A DNA stretch of 64,000 nt from Falsiroseomonas frigidaquae (GTDB taxonomy: Bacteria > Pseudomonadota > Alphaproteobacteria > Acetobacterales > Acetobacteraceae): assembly GCF_012163145.1 (NCBI RefSeq), contig NZ_JAAVTX010000010.1:1-64000 (forward strand), written 5' to 3'. Within the stretch, counting starts at the first letter, position 1. Every line of letters begins with the position of its first letter. The notes beneath the pieces are model-generated. The model made no database searches. It was not told where the DNA came from and worked only from the letters and a program-made list of their open reading frames with translations. The position numbers and the translations under genes were made by a program. This document shows positions 8,021 to 17,426 of the stretch, in pieces.

Positions 8021-9274
8021 ATGCCGCCCATCCCGCGCGACACCCGCTTCGACAGTACCTTGGCGCTACTGTCGGCGCCGTACGATTTCATCTCGCTCCG
8101 GTGTGCGCGCTACCGATCTGACCTGTTCGAGGCCCGGCTTCTGCTGCGCCGGACCATTTGCATGAAAGGGCCGGAGGCCGCAGAGCTACTGTGTGACATA
8201 GACCGCTTCGAGCGGCGCGGCGCGATGCCGTTGCGGATTCAAAAGACGCTGCTGGGCCAAGGCGGCGTGCAAGGGCTCGACGCTGCAGCGCACCGGCATC
8301 GCAAGGCGATGTTCATGGCGCTGATGACACCTGAGCGCATCGGCCAATTGGGCGCCCTCAGCGCGGACGCCTGGCGGGCCTCCAGCCAGAAATGGGCGGC
8401 GTCCAGCCAGGTGACGCTCTACAGGGAGGTGCAGGAGTTGCTGACCCGAGCCGTCTGCGAGTGGGTCGGTATTCCACTGGAGGAGGCGGAGGTGCCGCAC
8501 CGCACGCGGGAGCTGACGGCTCTGTTCGATGCTGCCGGGGCGATCGGGCCGAGGCACTGGTGGTCACGCCTGGCCCGCCGCCGGGCCGAGCGATGGATTG
8601 GCGACATCATCCGGCAGATTCGTGCCGGCCGGCTCACCCCTGCCGAGGAGAGCCCGGCGCACGCGATCGCCTGGCATCGTGAGCTAAATGGCGAGCTGCT
8701 GCGTCCGCGCGTGGCGGCTGTGGAGCTGCTGAACCTGCTGCGGCCGACCGTCGCGGTCTCGGTGTACATAGTACACGTTGCCCATGCGCTGCACCAGCAC
8801 CCGGAGTGCCGAGAGCGGCTGCGTGCCTGCGAGGACGGCTATGCGGGGCGGTTCCTGCAGGAGGTACGCCGCTTCTACCCATTTTTCCCCGCCGTTGCGG
8901 CGCGGGTGCGCAGCGACTTCGACTGGAATGGCTACCGCTTCCCGCGCGGCCGGCGGGTGATGCTGGATTTGTACGGCACCAACCATGACGCGCGGAGCTG
9001 GGACGCCCCGGAGGAATTCCGCCCGGAGCGGTTCCAGGCGTGGGACGGCAGCCCCTTCAACTTCATCCCGCAAGGTCCGGGGGATCACCATCTGAATCAT
9101 CGCTGTCCCGGCGAGTGGATCACTCTGGAGTTGATGAAGGTGGCGGTGGAGTTCCTTGCCTGTCGCCTCCGGTACGACGTGCCGGAGCAGGATTTGCAGA
9201 TTGACCGTTCGCGGCTGCCGGCGCTGCCACGGAGTCGCTTCTTCATCAGCCATGTCCGGTTGGAGGATCGATGA
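8021..9274 (+). CDS. Cytochrome P450 of the CYP152 fatty-acid peroxygenase type
   Basis: 417 residues. The heme-binding loop IPQGPGDHHLNHRCPGEW (Cys C362) and the LLRPTVAVS helix (R241, the residue that anchors the substrate carboxylate) match CYP152 enzymes such as B. subtilis BS-beta, where Cys is 363 and Arg 242. LYGTNHDARSWDAPEEFRPERF is also conserved. CYP152 enzymes use H2O2 directly to hydroxylate or decarboxylate fatty acids and need no reductase, consistent with none being encoded nearby. ATG 8021. Its stop overlaps the next small gene (ATGA), suggesting an operon with a ccdA-like gene. The link to metal resistance, if any, is unclear. Confidence 0.9.
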   Translation: MPPIPRDTRFDSTLALLSAPYDFISLRCARYRSDLFEARLLLRRTICMKGPEAAELLCDIDRFERRGAMPLRIQKTLLGQGGVQGLDAAAHRHRKAMFMALMTPERIGQLGALSADAWRASSQKWAASSQVTLYREVQELLTRAVCEWVGIPLEEAEVPHRTRELTALFDAAGAIGPRHWWSRLARRRAERWIGDIIRQIRAGRLTPAEESPAHAIAWHRELNGELLRPRVAAVELLNLLRPTVAVSVYIVHVAHALHQHPECRERLRACEDGYAGRFLQEVRRFYPFFPAVAARVRSDFDWNGYRFPRGRRVMLDLYGTNHDARSWDAPEEFRPERFQAWDGSPFNFIPQGPGDHHLNHRCPGEWITLELMKVAVEFLACRLRYDVPEQDLQIDRSRLPALPRSRFFISHVRLEDR

Positions 9275-9498
9275 CTTCCTGGGAATTCAGCGACTCCGCT
9301 GGTGGACGAGCTGCACTGCGATTGGATCAGGCGGCGGCAGGCGCGAGACGTGGAGTGTTGGAAGCGGCACAACCCGCAGCGTTGCCGGGCCGAACGCCTT
9401 ATGCGCGCCTCGAAGATTGGCCGCTGCTGGCAGTCCTGTTCGCAGGACTGACCGGCCTGGCCGCCACCCGCAGGGAAAGCGAGCCGCATGACGCTTGA
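9271..9498 (+). CDS. Hypothetical small protein with one C-terminal membrane segment
   Basis: A 75-residue ORF whose ATG overlaps the P450 stop and whose end overlaps the ccdA start, so it fits translationally coupled genes. The N-terminal two thirds are hydrophilic and unrecognised. The C-terminus has one plausible membrane helix (WPLLAVLFAGLTGLAATRR) followed by positive charge. It could be a small tail-anchored membrane protein. The position argues for a real gene, but no family is recognised. Confidence 0.45.
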   Translation: MTSWEFSDSAGGRAALRLDQAAAGARRGVLEAAQPAALPGRTPYARLEDWPLLAVLFAGLTGLAATRRESEPHDA

Positions 9499-10210
9499 AT
9501 TCTCGGCCCTCGGCCTGCTCCTGGCGTTCGGCGGCGGACTGGTCTCCTTCCTGTCGCCCTGCGTGCTGCCGCTGGTTCCGGGCTGGGTGGCCTATGCCTG
9601 CGGCACAGGCGTACGCGATGCGCCGCCGCGCGCCCGGGCCATGCTTCTGGGTGCCAGCTTCGTCCTAGGCTTCTCGCTGGTCTTCGTGCTGCTCGGGCTC
9701 GGCGCATCGGCGCTGTCGCAATGGCTGCGGCGCTGGAGCCTGGAGTTCCAGATCGCCGGCGGGGCGTTGGTCCTGGCCTTCGGCCTGGTGCAGATCGGCG
9801 CGCTGCGCCCCTCGTGGCTGCTGCGTGACGTGCGGCTGCCGGCCTTCGCTGCGGGCGGCACGCCCGGCGGCGCGGTGCTGCTTGGCGTCTCCTTCGGGTT
9901 CGCCTGGACCCCCTGCATCGGCCCTATCCTGGGTGCCGTACTGGCTGTCGCGGCCATCCAGGGTGATGGCGCCGGGGGGCCGCTGCTGCTCGCCTACTCG
10001 CTGGGGCTGGGCGTGCCCTTCCTGCTGGTCGCCTTCTACCTGCCGGCGGCCGCGGCGACGTTGCGGCGATGGCGTGGCTTCGGCCGCGGGGCGCAGGTTG
10101 CCTCCGGTCTCGTCATGGCCGCGATGGGCGTCCTGATGATGCTGGGCGAGATGACCAGAATTGCGGGCTGGTTCGTCCAGACCTTTCCCTTCCTGCTGAG
10201 GCTAGGCTGA
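9488..10210 (+). CDS. ccdA: CcdA-type thiol-electron transporter, copy 1
   Basis: 240-residue, six-helix inner-membrane protein of the CcdA/DsbD-beta family. It carries electrons from cytoplasmic thioredoxin to periplasmic thiol-disulfide proteins. The two redox cysteines lie in the duplicated motifs LSPCVLPLVPG and TPCIGPILGA. No thioredoxin-like partner is adjacent; TlpA and CcmG proteins are encoded elsewhere in the window. The downstream lspA-like ORF overlaps the stop (ATGA). A second copy lies at 54043-54777. Confidence 0.92.
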   Translation: MTLEFSALGLLLAFGGGLVSFLSPCVLPLVPGWVAYACGTGVRDAPPRARAMLLGASFVLGFSLVFVLLGLGASALSQWLRRWSLEFQIAGGALVLAFGLVQIGALRPSWLLRDVRLPAFAAGGTPGGAVLLGVSFGFAWTPCIGPILGAVLAVAAIQGDGAGGPLLLAYSLGLGVPFLLVAFYLPAAAATLRRWRGFGRGAQVASGLVMAAMGVLMMLGEMTRIAGWFVQTFPFLLRLG

Positions 10211-10593
10211 TGCGCTTGATCGGGATCATGGCGGCCCTGGCTGCGGGCGCTGTCGACCAGGCCACCAAGGTATGGGCGCTTTCCGCTCTCTGGCCGCCCT
10301 ACAGCGGGGGCATCACGGTGCTGCCCGTGCTGAACCTGCGGCTCGGCTTCAACACCGGCGTGACCTTCGGCATGTTCGCCGACAGCGCAGCCGGCGCCGC
10401 CTGGGTCCTGGTGCTGGTCACCCTCGCCATCACCGCGTTCCTGCTGCACTGGCTCTGGCGCACGACATCAAGAGTGGAGGCCCTGGCGCTTGGCCTGATC
10501 ATCGGCGGCGCCCTCGGCAATGCCGTCGACCGGCTACGCATCGGAGCAGTCGTTGACTTCCTCGACGCGCATTACGCGGGCTGGCACTGGCGT
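10210..10593 (+). pseudogene. lspA: Truncated second signal peptidase II gene
   Basis: Encodes the first about 128 residues of a signal peptidase II: NTGVTFGMF, then ALGNAVDRLRIGAVVDFLD with the first catalytic Asp. After YAGWHW the sequence leaves the family, just before the FNxAD segment that carries the second catalytic Asp, so it should be inactive as a protease. The reading frame stays open to 10887 but with Arg/His-rich out-of-frame sequence. It begins at an ATGA overlap with ccdA. The junction at about 10585-10595 joins a fragment of an unrelated membrane-protein gene. Confidence 0.8.
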
Positions 10594-10786
10594 CGGGATC
10601 GCCCTCGGCGCCCTGTGGGAGGTGGCCGAGTGGGGCTTCGACCAGATCGCGCCCGGCGACGTCATCAAGGGCAAGCACGACACCATCATCGACATCGTCA
10701 TGGACACGGCCGGCGCCCTGCTGGCGGGCATCCTCGCGCTGTGGCTCGCACGCTGGCCGCCGGGGACGGGTGGCGGGTCCCGCTGA
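10590..10786 (+). pseudogene. 3' fragment of a DUF2238-like membrane-protein gene
   Basis: In another frame from the lspA fragment, this stretch encodes GIALGALWEVAEWGF, then KHDTIIDIVMDTAGALLAG and a final membrane helix. The ALWE-EW and DT-x3-D-x2-MDTAGA pattern resembles the C-terminal third of DUF2238/YjdF-type membrane proteins. No start or N-terminal part is present, so it looks like the surviving right side of a deletion junction. The family name is from memory and should be treated as tentative. Confidence 0.5.
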
Positions 10787-10961
10787 GCGGCCCGGCACGT
10801 CCGCCCGCGGGTGCCCCCGGGCGTGGTTGCCTCCGGGCGTGGTTGACGGGAACAGCGTACGTTTGCGGGCACGGGGCGTTCGCGTGAGGTGGCCGAGGGG
10901 CTCGCGTCGCGTCCGGCGCAGCGAGCCCACGTCGCCGACGACCCCGGAGGCACGACGCCGA

Positions 10962-11490
10962 TGTTCTTCGACAGTTGGTTCGGTTTGCTGCGGGTGCTGG
11001 TGGTCGGCACCCTCGCCTACGCCGCCCTGGTGGTTTTGCTGCGCGCCTCTGGCAAACGCACGCTGGCCAAGCTCAACGCCTTCGACCTCGTCGTCACCGT
11101 GGCGCTCTAAGCTCGACCCTGGCGACCGTGCTGCTCAGCAAGTCGGTGGCCCTGCTGGAAGGCTTGGTCGCCTTCGCCCTGCTGGCGGGGCTGCAGTTCG
11201 GGGTCGCTTGGCTCTCGGTCCGCTCGCCGCGCTTCGATGGCCTCGTGAAGTCCGAGCCGACCCTGCTGCTGCACCGCGAGCGCTTCCTCGACGGCGCGAT
11301 GCGCATCCAGCGCGTGACCCGTGCGGAGGTCCTCGCCGCCCTGCGCGGATCGGGCGCCGCTGATGCCGGGTCGGTCGCCGCCGTGGTGCTGGAAACCGAC
11401 GGGAGCCTCAGCGTCGTACGGGACGCGGGTGGCGCCGGGAACGTGGGCACCCTGGAAGGTCTGGCGGCCACCGGGGACGAAGCGTGGTAG
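10962..11490 (+). pseudogene. DUF421 (YetF/YcaP-like) membrane-protein gene, frameshifted
   Basis: ATG 10962 opens a DUF421-like protein (GKRTLAKLNAFDLVVTVAL) that stops at 11110. The next frame continues the family without loss: STLATVLLSKSVALLEGLVAF, then KSEPTLLLHRERFLDGAMR and VLETDGSLSVV, to 11490. The break at 11105-11112 reads GCGCTCTAAGCTCG where ALGSTLA would be expected, so one extra base has entered. YetF-type proteins have two or three membrane helices plus a cytoplasmic domain; function poorly known. Either a true pseudogene or a sequencing error. Confidence 0.75.
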
Positions 11491-11583
11491 CCGCGGAACA
11501 ACCTTCCGGACCCCATGCCAACGGCGTCCCGCACCTTTTCGAAGTTCAACCGCGTTGAGCGTCTTCGAAACGAGGGGCACGCG

Positions 11584-12565
11584 ATGTTCGACGAAGCGCT
11601 GGGCCGTCTCCAGACCTTGGGGAACTCTGCCGTCACCATACTGCCCAGCCTGCTGCTGGGCCTTGCCGTGTTCGGCCTCGGCCTGCTTGTGGTACGGGGG
11701 GGTGCGCGCCGGGGTGACCCGCGCCGCGTCGCTGCGCGAGGCTTCCGGCGGCTCGGCCGCCGTGCTGGGGCGCATCGCCGGCGGCATTGCCACGATCCTG
11801 GTGTTCCTCGTCGCTGCCTCGATCGCTTTTCCCTCGGTGTCGGCGGGCGACCTGTTCAATCTGCTGGGCATCGGCGGCGTGGCGATCGGCTTCGCCTTCC
11901 GTGACGTGCTGCAGAACCTGCTGGCCGGCATCCTGATCCTGCTCACGCGCCCGTTCCGCATCGGTGACCAGATCCAGCAGGGCGGCCAGGAAGGCACCGT
12001 GGAGGACGTCTGGGTGCGGGCGACGGTGCTGCGGACCTACGACAACTGCCGCATCCTAATCCCCAACGCGGCGCTGTTCACCAGCCAGATCGAGGTGATC
12101 ACCGCCTACGACAAGCGCCGGCTGGCCTTCCCGTTCACGATTGGCAACGGCGACGACGTGAGGCTGGCGCGTCGGGTCGTCGTCGCGGCACTCCGCTCCG
12201 CGCCTGGCGTGCTGTCCGAGCCGCCGCCGGAGGTCCTGATCACCGGGCTTGGGGACAGCGGCGTGGAGATGCAGGCCCGCTTCTGGATCGACCCGCCGCG
12301 CCGGCGGCAAGCGGTGGACGCGTTGGACGGCGCGATCGAGGCGGTCAAGGACGCCCTGGCCGAGGCGGGCGTGGACCTGCCCTACCCGACCTCGCAGATG
12401 CTGTTCCACGACCAGACCGAGGAGACGGACGGCGACCGGGCCCGTCAGCGCGAGGGCTGGCCCGCCGCCGGCCGCCAGCCGCCTCGGTCCCGCTGGCAGG
12501 CCGGGCGGAGCGAGGCGGCCGCCCGTGGCGGCGAGCCCGCGCCGGCGCGGGAGGATTGGACCTGA
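11584..12565 (+). pseudogene. MscS-family mechanosensitive channel gene, frameshifted at a G7 run
   Basis: Starts at ATG 11584 (MFDEALGRLQTLGNS, then a membrane helix). The frame breaks in the run of seven G at 11696-11702. The next frame gives a normal MscS body: GDLFNLLGIGGVAIGFAFRD, LLAGILILLTRPFRIGDQI, EGTVEDVWVRATVLRTYDN and IPNAALFTSQIEV. The C-terminus is long and Arg-rich. MscS channels release solutes on osmotic down-shock. One base less or two more in the G run restores the gene, so it may be a phase-variable tract or a homopolymer error rather than real decay. Confidence 0.8.
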
Positions 12566-13857
12566 CCTCGTCCCTGCGGAGCCGGCTGGAGGCGCTGGGC
12601 GACGCGTTCTGGCTGCGCCCGGCGCTCGTCGTGGCCGCCGGCATCGTGCTCGGCGAGCTGGCGGTCTGGGCCGAGCGGGCGGGCCTGGACGTGCCCTTGC
12701 TGCCGGCAAGCTGGGTGTATGCCGGCGGCGAGTCCGGCGCCCGCTCGTTGCTCGGCGCCATCGCCTCCTCCACCATCGGCGTCGCCGGCACCACCTTCTC
12801 GATCACGGTGGCCGCCCTCTCGCTGGCCTCCGGCCAGATGGGGCCGAGGCTGCTGCGCAACTTCACCCGTGACGCCGGCAACCAACTCGCCCTCGGCATC
12901 TTCCTCGGCACCTTCGCCTACGCGCTGGTCGTGCTGCGCACCCTCCGCTCGGTGGACGAGACGCCCTTTGTCCCGCATCTCGGGGTCACCGGCGCGCTGC
13001 TAGGGGCGCTTCTCTGCGTCGGTACGCTGATCTGGTTCGTCCACCACGTTGCCACCGGCATCAACGTCGAGACCGTGATCAACCTCGTGCACGAGGATCT
13101 GCGCGAGGCCCTGGCCCGGCTCACGTTCGACCGCCCCGACCCGGCGGCGCCACGCGAGCCGCCGCGCGGCCATCCTGTGACCGCCCGCGAGGGCGGCTAC
13201 CTCCGCGCCCTCGATGAGGCGGCGCTGGCCGACTGGGCCGAGCAGCGGGGCGCGGTCGTGGTCCTGCTGGTCCGGCCGGGCGACTACGTGTTCCCCGGCG
13301 CGCCGGTCGCCGAGGTCAGCCCCGCCGCATCTGCCGGCGATGCGGCGGCGCCGGTCCGCGCCACCCTGTCGCTCGGGGTTCGCCAGGCGGCGGGCCAGGA
13401 CCTGGAGTTCACGGTGCGGCAGCTCGTCGAGGTGGCCGTGCGGGCGCTCTCCCCCGGCATCAACGACCCGTTCACCGCCATGGCCGTGCTGGAGCGCCTG
13501 GGCGCCACGCTGTGCGAGCTGGCGCTCCGGCACCTGGCAGGCCCCATCGTGCTGCGGAGCGGGCGTGCCGTCCTGCACCGCCGGGCGATCGGCTACGACG
13601 GCCTGTGCGACGCGATGTTCCACATGATCCGGCAGAACGCGGACGGGTCCGCGGCCGTGCTCATCCGCCTGCTGGAGGTGCTGACGGACGTGCTGGCGGT
13701 CGAGGCATCGTCAGGCCGGCGTGCGGCGTTGCGGCGACATGCCGACTTGGCGCTCGCAACGGGACGGGCGGGCCTGCAGGACCCGGCTGGCGTCGCGGAC
13801 CTCAATGCGCGGCACGATTCGTTCCTGCGCGCGATGGCATCGACGGGTAGCCCATGA
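12556..13857 (+). CDS. DUF2254 family membrane protein
   Basis: 433 residues. The N-terminal half has about four membrane helices, including [30 protein letters not shown], a hallmark stretch of DUF2254. The C-terminal half is soluble and contains [15 protein letters not shown], also conserved. Function is unknown; the family is common in proteobacteria and often near stress or envelope genes. The TTG at 12556 lies directly after GGAGG, too close for ideal spacing, so the exact start is uncertain. It overlaps the end of the broken MscS gene by ten bases. Confidence 0.85.
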   Translation: MDLTSSLRSRLEALGDAFWLRPALVVAAGIVLGELAVWAERAGLDVPLLPASWVYAGGESGARSLLGAIASSTIGVAGTTFSITVAALSLASGQMGPRLLRNFTRDAGNQLALGIFLGTFAYALVVLRTLRSVDETPFVPHLGVTGALLGALLCVGTLIWFVHHVATGINVETVINLVHEDLREALARLTFDRPDPAAPREPPRGHPVTAREGGYLRALDEAALADWAEQRGAVVVLLVRPGDYVFPGAPVAEVSPAASAGDAAAPVRATLSLGVRQAAGQDLEFTVRQLVEVAVRALSPGINDPFTAMAVLERLGATLCELALRHLAGPIVLRSGRAVLHRRAIGYDGLCDAMFHMIRQNADGSAAVLIRLLEVLTDVLAVEASSGRRAALRRHADLALATGRAGLQDPAGVADLNARHDSFLRAMASTGSP

Positions 13858-14069
13858 CGCGTGAGGAGCGCCCCACCGGGTCGAGCACAAGATGGCGTGC
13901 TACGCGACCAAGAACTCCGACTGCGACCGCAGCTAGAGCTGGGTTTGATCGATCCGCCGTGCAGCTCTCGATTGGCGCAATTCAGCTCAGAACTTGCGCG
14001 TGCCTCCCCTGTTGTGCCGCGGTGCCCAACCGCGCCTGTTGGTCGCGCGCCTTAACCGGAAGGTCCATT

Positions 14070-15041
14070 GTGCAGCAAAGCCTCAACCTGATCCGGCATT
14101 CCTTGACACGGTTGCTCGCTTTCCTCCGCTCCGAGACGGGCGGCGGCTTCCTGCTAATCGCCGCCTCGCTGCTCGCGCTTCTGTGGGCGAACTCGCCTTA
14201 TGCCTCGTTTTACTTCGCCATGCTGGGCACGTATGCGACCATCGGGGCTGGCTCGTTCTCGCTGTCGCTGAACCTGCTGCACTGGGTGAACGACTGGCTG
14301 ATGGCGGTGTTCTTCCTGCTGGTCGGGCTGGAGATCAAGCGCGAGCTGGCCGTGGGCGCGCTGTCGTCGCCGCGGCTCGCGGCCCTGCCCGCCGTCGCCG
14401 CCCTGGGCGGAATGGTCGCCCCGGCCCTCATCTACGTCCTGATCGCCGGTGGCGACCCGGAGGCGCTGCGCGGCTGGGCCATACCCGCCGCCACCGACAT
14501 CGCCTTCGCGCTCGCCGCGTTGTCTCTGCTCGGCAGCCGCGTGCCGGTCAGCCTCAAGGTTTTCCTCGCGGCGCTGGCCACCATCGATGACCTCGGCGCC
14601 ATCGTCATCATCGCGCTGTTCTACACCGCCGATCTGTCGCTTCCCATCCGCGGCCTGGCAGGGGCTGCGCTCGTCGCCTTGGTCATCCTGAACCGCTCAG
14701 GCGTCGTCCGGCTGTGGCCCTACCTTCTCGTGGGCGCCCTCCTTTGGCTGTTTACTTTGAAATCCGGCGTGCATGCGACCCTCGCCGGCGTGGCGCTCGC
14801 CCTCGCGATCCCGCTGCACGACGAGGATGCCAAGGACGAGCGCGACACCTCGCCGCTCACCCGCCTGGAGCATGCGCTGCACCCGGCGGTGGCCTACGCG
14901 GTCATCCCCGTGTTTGGGCTCGCCAACGCCGGGGTGTCGTTCGCGGGTCTCGCGCCCTCCGCCCTGCTCGACCCGGTGCCGCTCGGCGTGCCCGTGCGCA
15001 TGCATGGCCTGCGGCCCTCCCTGCGCGTCGAACGTTGTTGA
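14070..15041 (+). pseudogene. nhaA: Na+/H+ antiporter NhaA, C-terminally truncated
   Basis: GTG 14070 follows GGAAGG by six bases and begins a clear Nha[57 protein letters not shown] with the cation-site aspartates in [16 protein letters not shown], then [22 protein letters not shown]. After LDPVPLG (about 14985) the family match stops. About 36 unrelated codons follow, and the last membrane helices of the roughly 390-residue protein are missing. It is therefore probably non-functional. The break is close to the ardC region and may be a recombination junction. Confidence 0.85.
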
Positions 15042-15137
15042 AGGTATTGAGGTTGCGACGACTTGGTCGCGGATGTACGTAGCTTCACGTAGACCTCATC
15101 TTAAAGAGAGACGGAAAACGAGTAGCCGTTGAATACT

Positions 15138-15166
15138 GTCCGGCGGCGCGCTTGGCGCCGCCGGAC
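15138..15166. terminator. Strong GC hairpin between nhaA' and ardC
   Basis: A perfect 11-bp stem (15138-15148 with 15156-15166) and a seven-base loop lies between the convergent ends of the nhaA remnant and ardC, 11 bp past the ardC stop. No T-run follows on either strand, so it may act as a Rho-assisted terminator or transcript end-stabiliser rather than a classical intrinsic terminator. Confidence 0.5.
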
Positions 15167-15177
15167 CTGAGCGGTAA

Positions 15178-16146
15178 CTACTCGGCTGTGGCCGCGCCGC
15201 AGTTCTGTCCGTCCTCCGGCTGGAGGCTCCAGAGGAAGTCGCAGGCGCGCTGGGCATGTGCCGCAGCCACAAAGATGAAGCGCTTGTCGCTGGCCAGCAC
15301 GCGGAGCCAGGAGCCGATGTAGGCGGTGCTGTCCTCGCGCAGGTCGTGGTCGATGCCGAGCGAGGCGCAGGTGAAGGCCGCCGTGAGCTCCGCCAGAATC
15401 TCCTCCACCGCCCGCGCCTCCTCGCTGTGCCGGCGGGTGATGGTCTCCCGGTTCAGCCGCGACGGGTGGCCGGTCCAGTGGCCCATCTCATGCGCCAGCG
15501 TCGCGTAGTAGGCCTCCGGATAGATGAAGTCGCCGATCGCCGGCATGCGGATGTAGTCGAGGTTGGGGGTGTAGAAGGCCCGTTGCCCGCCCGGCCGGAT
15601 GTCGGCGCCGGTGCTGGCGAAGAACCGCTCCGCCGCCTCGATCCGCTGCACCGGTGCGGCCTCGGCCGGGTTGCTGGCCGGGTGGAAGCGCTCCGGCAGG
15701 CCGTCGATCTGGCAGGCGTTGAACACGGCATAGCTCTTGAGGAACCAGATGCGGCGCTCCTCCTCCTCGCCGTCCGGCGTCTCCTCCACCCGGCGCAGCG
15801 TGTCGCTGTAGGTGACGGTGGTCGCCTTCTCGCCGCGTCGGACCTGTCCGCCGAGTTCCTGCGCCTGTCGGTAGGTCATGAAGTAGGGGGAGGTGTAGCC
15901 GTGGGCGCACATGGCCATCCAGAGCACCAGGGTGTTGATGCCGCGGTAGGGCTGGCCGGTGTGGCGGAGGGGGAGGCAGGCAGCGGCGGTGCGCCAGGGG
16001 CGGCGCCAGGGCTTCAGGCCAAGTTCTAGCTCGGCGAGGATGGCGTCGGTGACGGTCTGATAAAGGTCGGTGCGCCCGGTGTCCCCACACCCCGTGTTGC
16101 TGGTCTTGGTGCTGGCCGTGGTCGGCTTGGTGCTGGTCTTCCTCAT
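15178..16146 (-). CDS. ardC: ArdC-like antirestriction / zincin metallopeptidase-domain protein
   Basis: 322 residues. The N-terminal ArdC domain (about 25-150) includes LKPWRRPW, YRGINTLVLW and SPYFMTYRQAQELGGQVRRGEKA. The C-terminal zincin domain has LAHEMGHWTGH, with the HExxH zinc motif, and the downstream EEILAELTAAF helix. ArdC proteins of conjugative plasmids bind DNA and protect incoming DNA from host restriction. ATG 16146 has GAGGAGAGACC upstream; a longer reading to 16467 lacks family sequence. Its presence supports a plasmid or integrative-element origin for this DNA. Confidence 0.88.
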   Translation of the reverse strand: MRKTSTKPTTASTKTSNTGCGDTGRTDLYQTVTDAILAELELGLKPWRRPWRTAAACLPLRHTGQPYRGINTLVLWMAMCAHGYTSPYFMTYRQAQELGGQVRRGEKATTVTYSDTLRRVEETPDGEEEERRIWFLKSYAVFNACQIDGLPERFHPASNPAEAAPVQRIEAAERFFASTGADIRPGGQRAFYTPNLDYIRMPAIGDFIYPEAYYATLAHEMGHWTGHPSRLNRETITRRHSEEARAVEEILAELTAAFTCASLGIDHDLREDSTAYIGSWLRVLASDKRFIFVAAAHAQRACDFLWSLQPEDGQNCGAATAE

Positions 16147-16835
16147 CTGGTCTCTCCTCGAAAAGCGACAGCTTTTCGGGGGCGAGGCCCGCGCCAGTGA
16201 GCGGAGGGAGGGGGTCCAGGTCAGCGGGGCCGGAGGGGTATCTCCCGGCATTCTGCTCTGAATGTCGGGGACACCGGCCCGGCTGCCCGCAGGGTCGCCT
16301 GGACGCCCGGGAGGCCGCAGGCCTCCAAGACACGGTCGCGTCCGCGGCCAAAGGCCGGCACTGCCGACGGGCCGGCAGGACATACGGATCAGGCACGGCG
16401 GCAGCAGCGAAAGCATGTTCCCTATACGTTCGAGTCCCTGCGTGATCGCTGGATGCCGCCGCGCCACCTCCCCGCACCGCCTCGACCATTCAACCTGGAG
16501 ACCGCCGGCGCGACGGCTCCAGCAGGTTGGTTAAGTCGGGGGGCCAGCGAGGGAGGTCTGGACGGGGCGGAGGCGATGGCGGCGGTGCGCGCAATGCATT
16601 CGGCCTGGCCGCTGAATCTGGCCCGTGAGGTGGCGGCGCGCCGGCTCAACCGCTCCCTCGCCAAGGAGGCGGCTCTTCCCCAGCGCTGGCAAACCCCACC
16701 CGCGGCCCTGCTCCGCCCCCTCGCCGCGCCGGCTCTCCACGATTCCGCACCAAGCGCGCGGCATGCATCGGTTCACGCCGGCGTCGGACCGGCGCCACCA
16801 AGTCCTGAGCAAGCGACTGGCACAGGCTCGCCGGC
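16147..16835. other. 689-bp stretch without a recognised gene
   Basis: Upstream of ardC. An ORF on the plus strand at 16453-16839 (128 codons) overlaps the next gene by ATGA and has a helical, charged middle part (EAMAAVRAMHSAWPLNLAREVAARRLNRSLAKEA), but no family is recognised. Its Pro-rich ends look like untranslated GC-rich DNA. The region upstream of ardC probably contains that gene's promoter, which is not distinct. Confidence 0.4.
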
Positions 16836-17366
16836 ATGAGCTTCGTTCCCGCGCTCGATCCCGAGGTGCTCCGGCGGATGCGCGAGATCATCGTCACCAG
16901 CATCGCCACCCGCTCCGCCAGCCTGCGCGAGGCCGCAGCCGAAGCTCGCGATCTCGCGCGCGGCCTCTGCCCCAGGCTGTCGACTGCGGCACTGAACGAG
17001 GCAGTGACGACGCTGCTGATCGAGCTCGGCGCTCATGCGCCGCCGGCACCTCCCGACCTGGACGGACAGGGGCTGCGTCCGGCCGATCCCGCGGAGGTGG
17101 CCGATAGCCTAGCCTTCGCCCTGCGCTTCGACGAGCGCGGCAAGGCGCGCCGGACTGGCGTCGAGTACACCTCCAAGATTGCCGCTGAGCAGTCGGTCCA
17201 GCGCCTGCTAGCCAGCGGCTTGAGGCCAGCGCGTCGGTTGTTCAATAGACAACGCGAAGCCCGAATTCTTCGGGAGCGCCACGTCAGGCATGGGCGGTTC
17301 TTTCCAATTTTGAGCTGGGTGGACCGGGAACACTGTAGCGGACGGCTACCCCGCAGTCGTCCCTGA
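16836..17366 (+). CDS. Hypothetical protein, probably with a disrupted C-terminus
   Basis: 176 residues from ATG 16836. Residues 1-125 are well-behaved, acidic and helical (DPEVLRRMREIIVTSIATR, ADSLAFALRFDERGKARRTG). After LLASGLRPARRLF the sequence turns Arg-rich and loses that character, which suggests a frameshift or insertion at about 17235. No family is recognised. Its proximity to ardC suggests plasmid-maintenance cargo, but no function can be assigned. Confidence 0.5.
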   Translation: MSFVPALDPEVLRRMREIIVTSIATRSASLREAAAEARDLARGLCPRLSTAALNEAVTTLLIELGAHAPPAPPDLDGQGLRPADPAEVADSLAFALRFDERGKARRTGVEYTSKIAAEQSVQRLLASGLRPARRLFNRQREARILRERHVRHGRFFPILSWVDREHCSGRLPRSRP

Positions 17367-17426
17367 CTGAACATTGGACTGAGCTCTTCGTCTTGGAATT
17401 TCCCGCACCTCGCTGTTTTGCGCTGA

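Noticed and set aside
13861-14069. Possible small genes between DUF2254 and nhaA
   Set aside because: No RBS with a coherent product; sequence resembles untranslated leader or debris.
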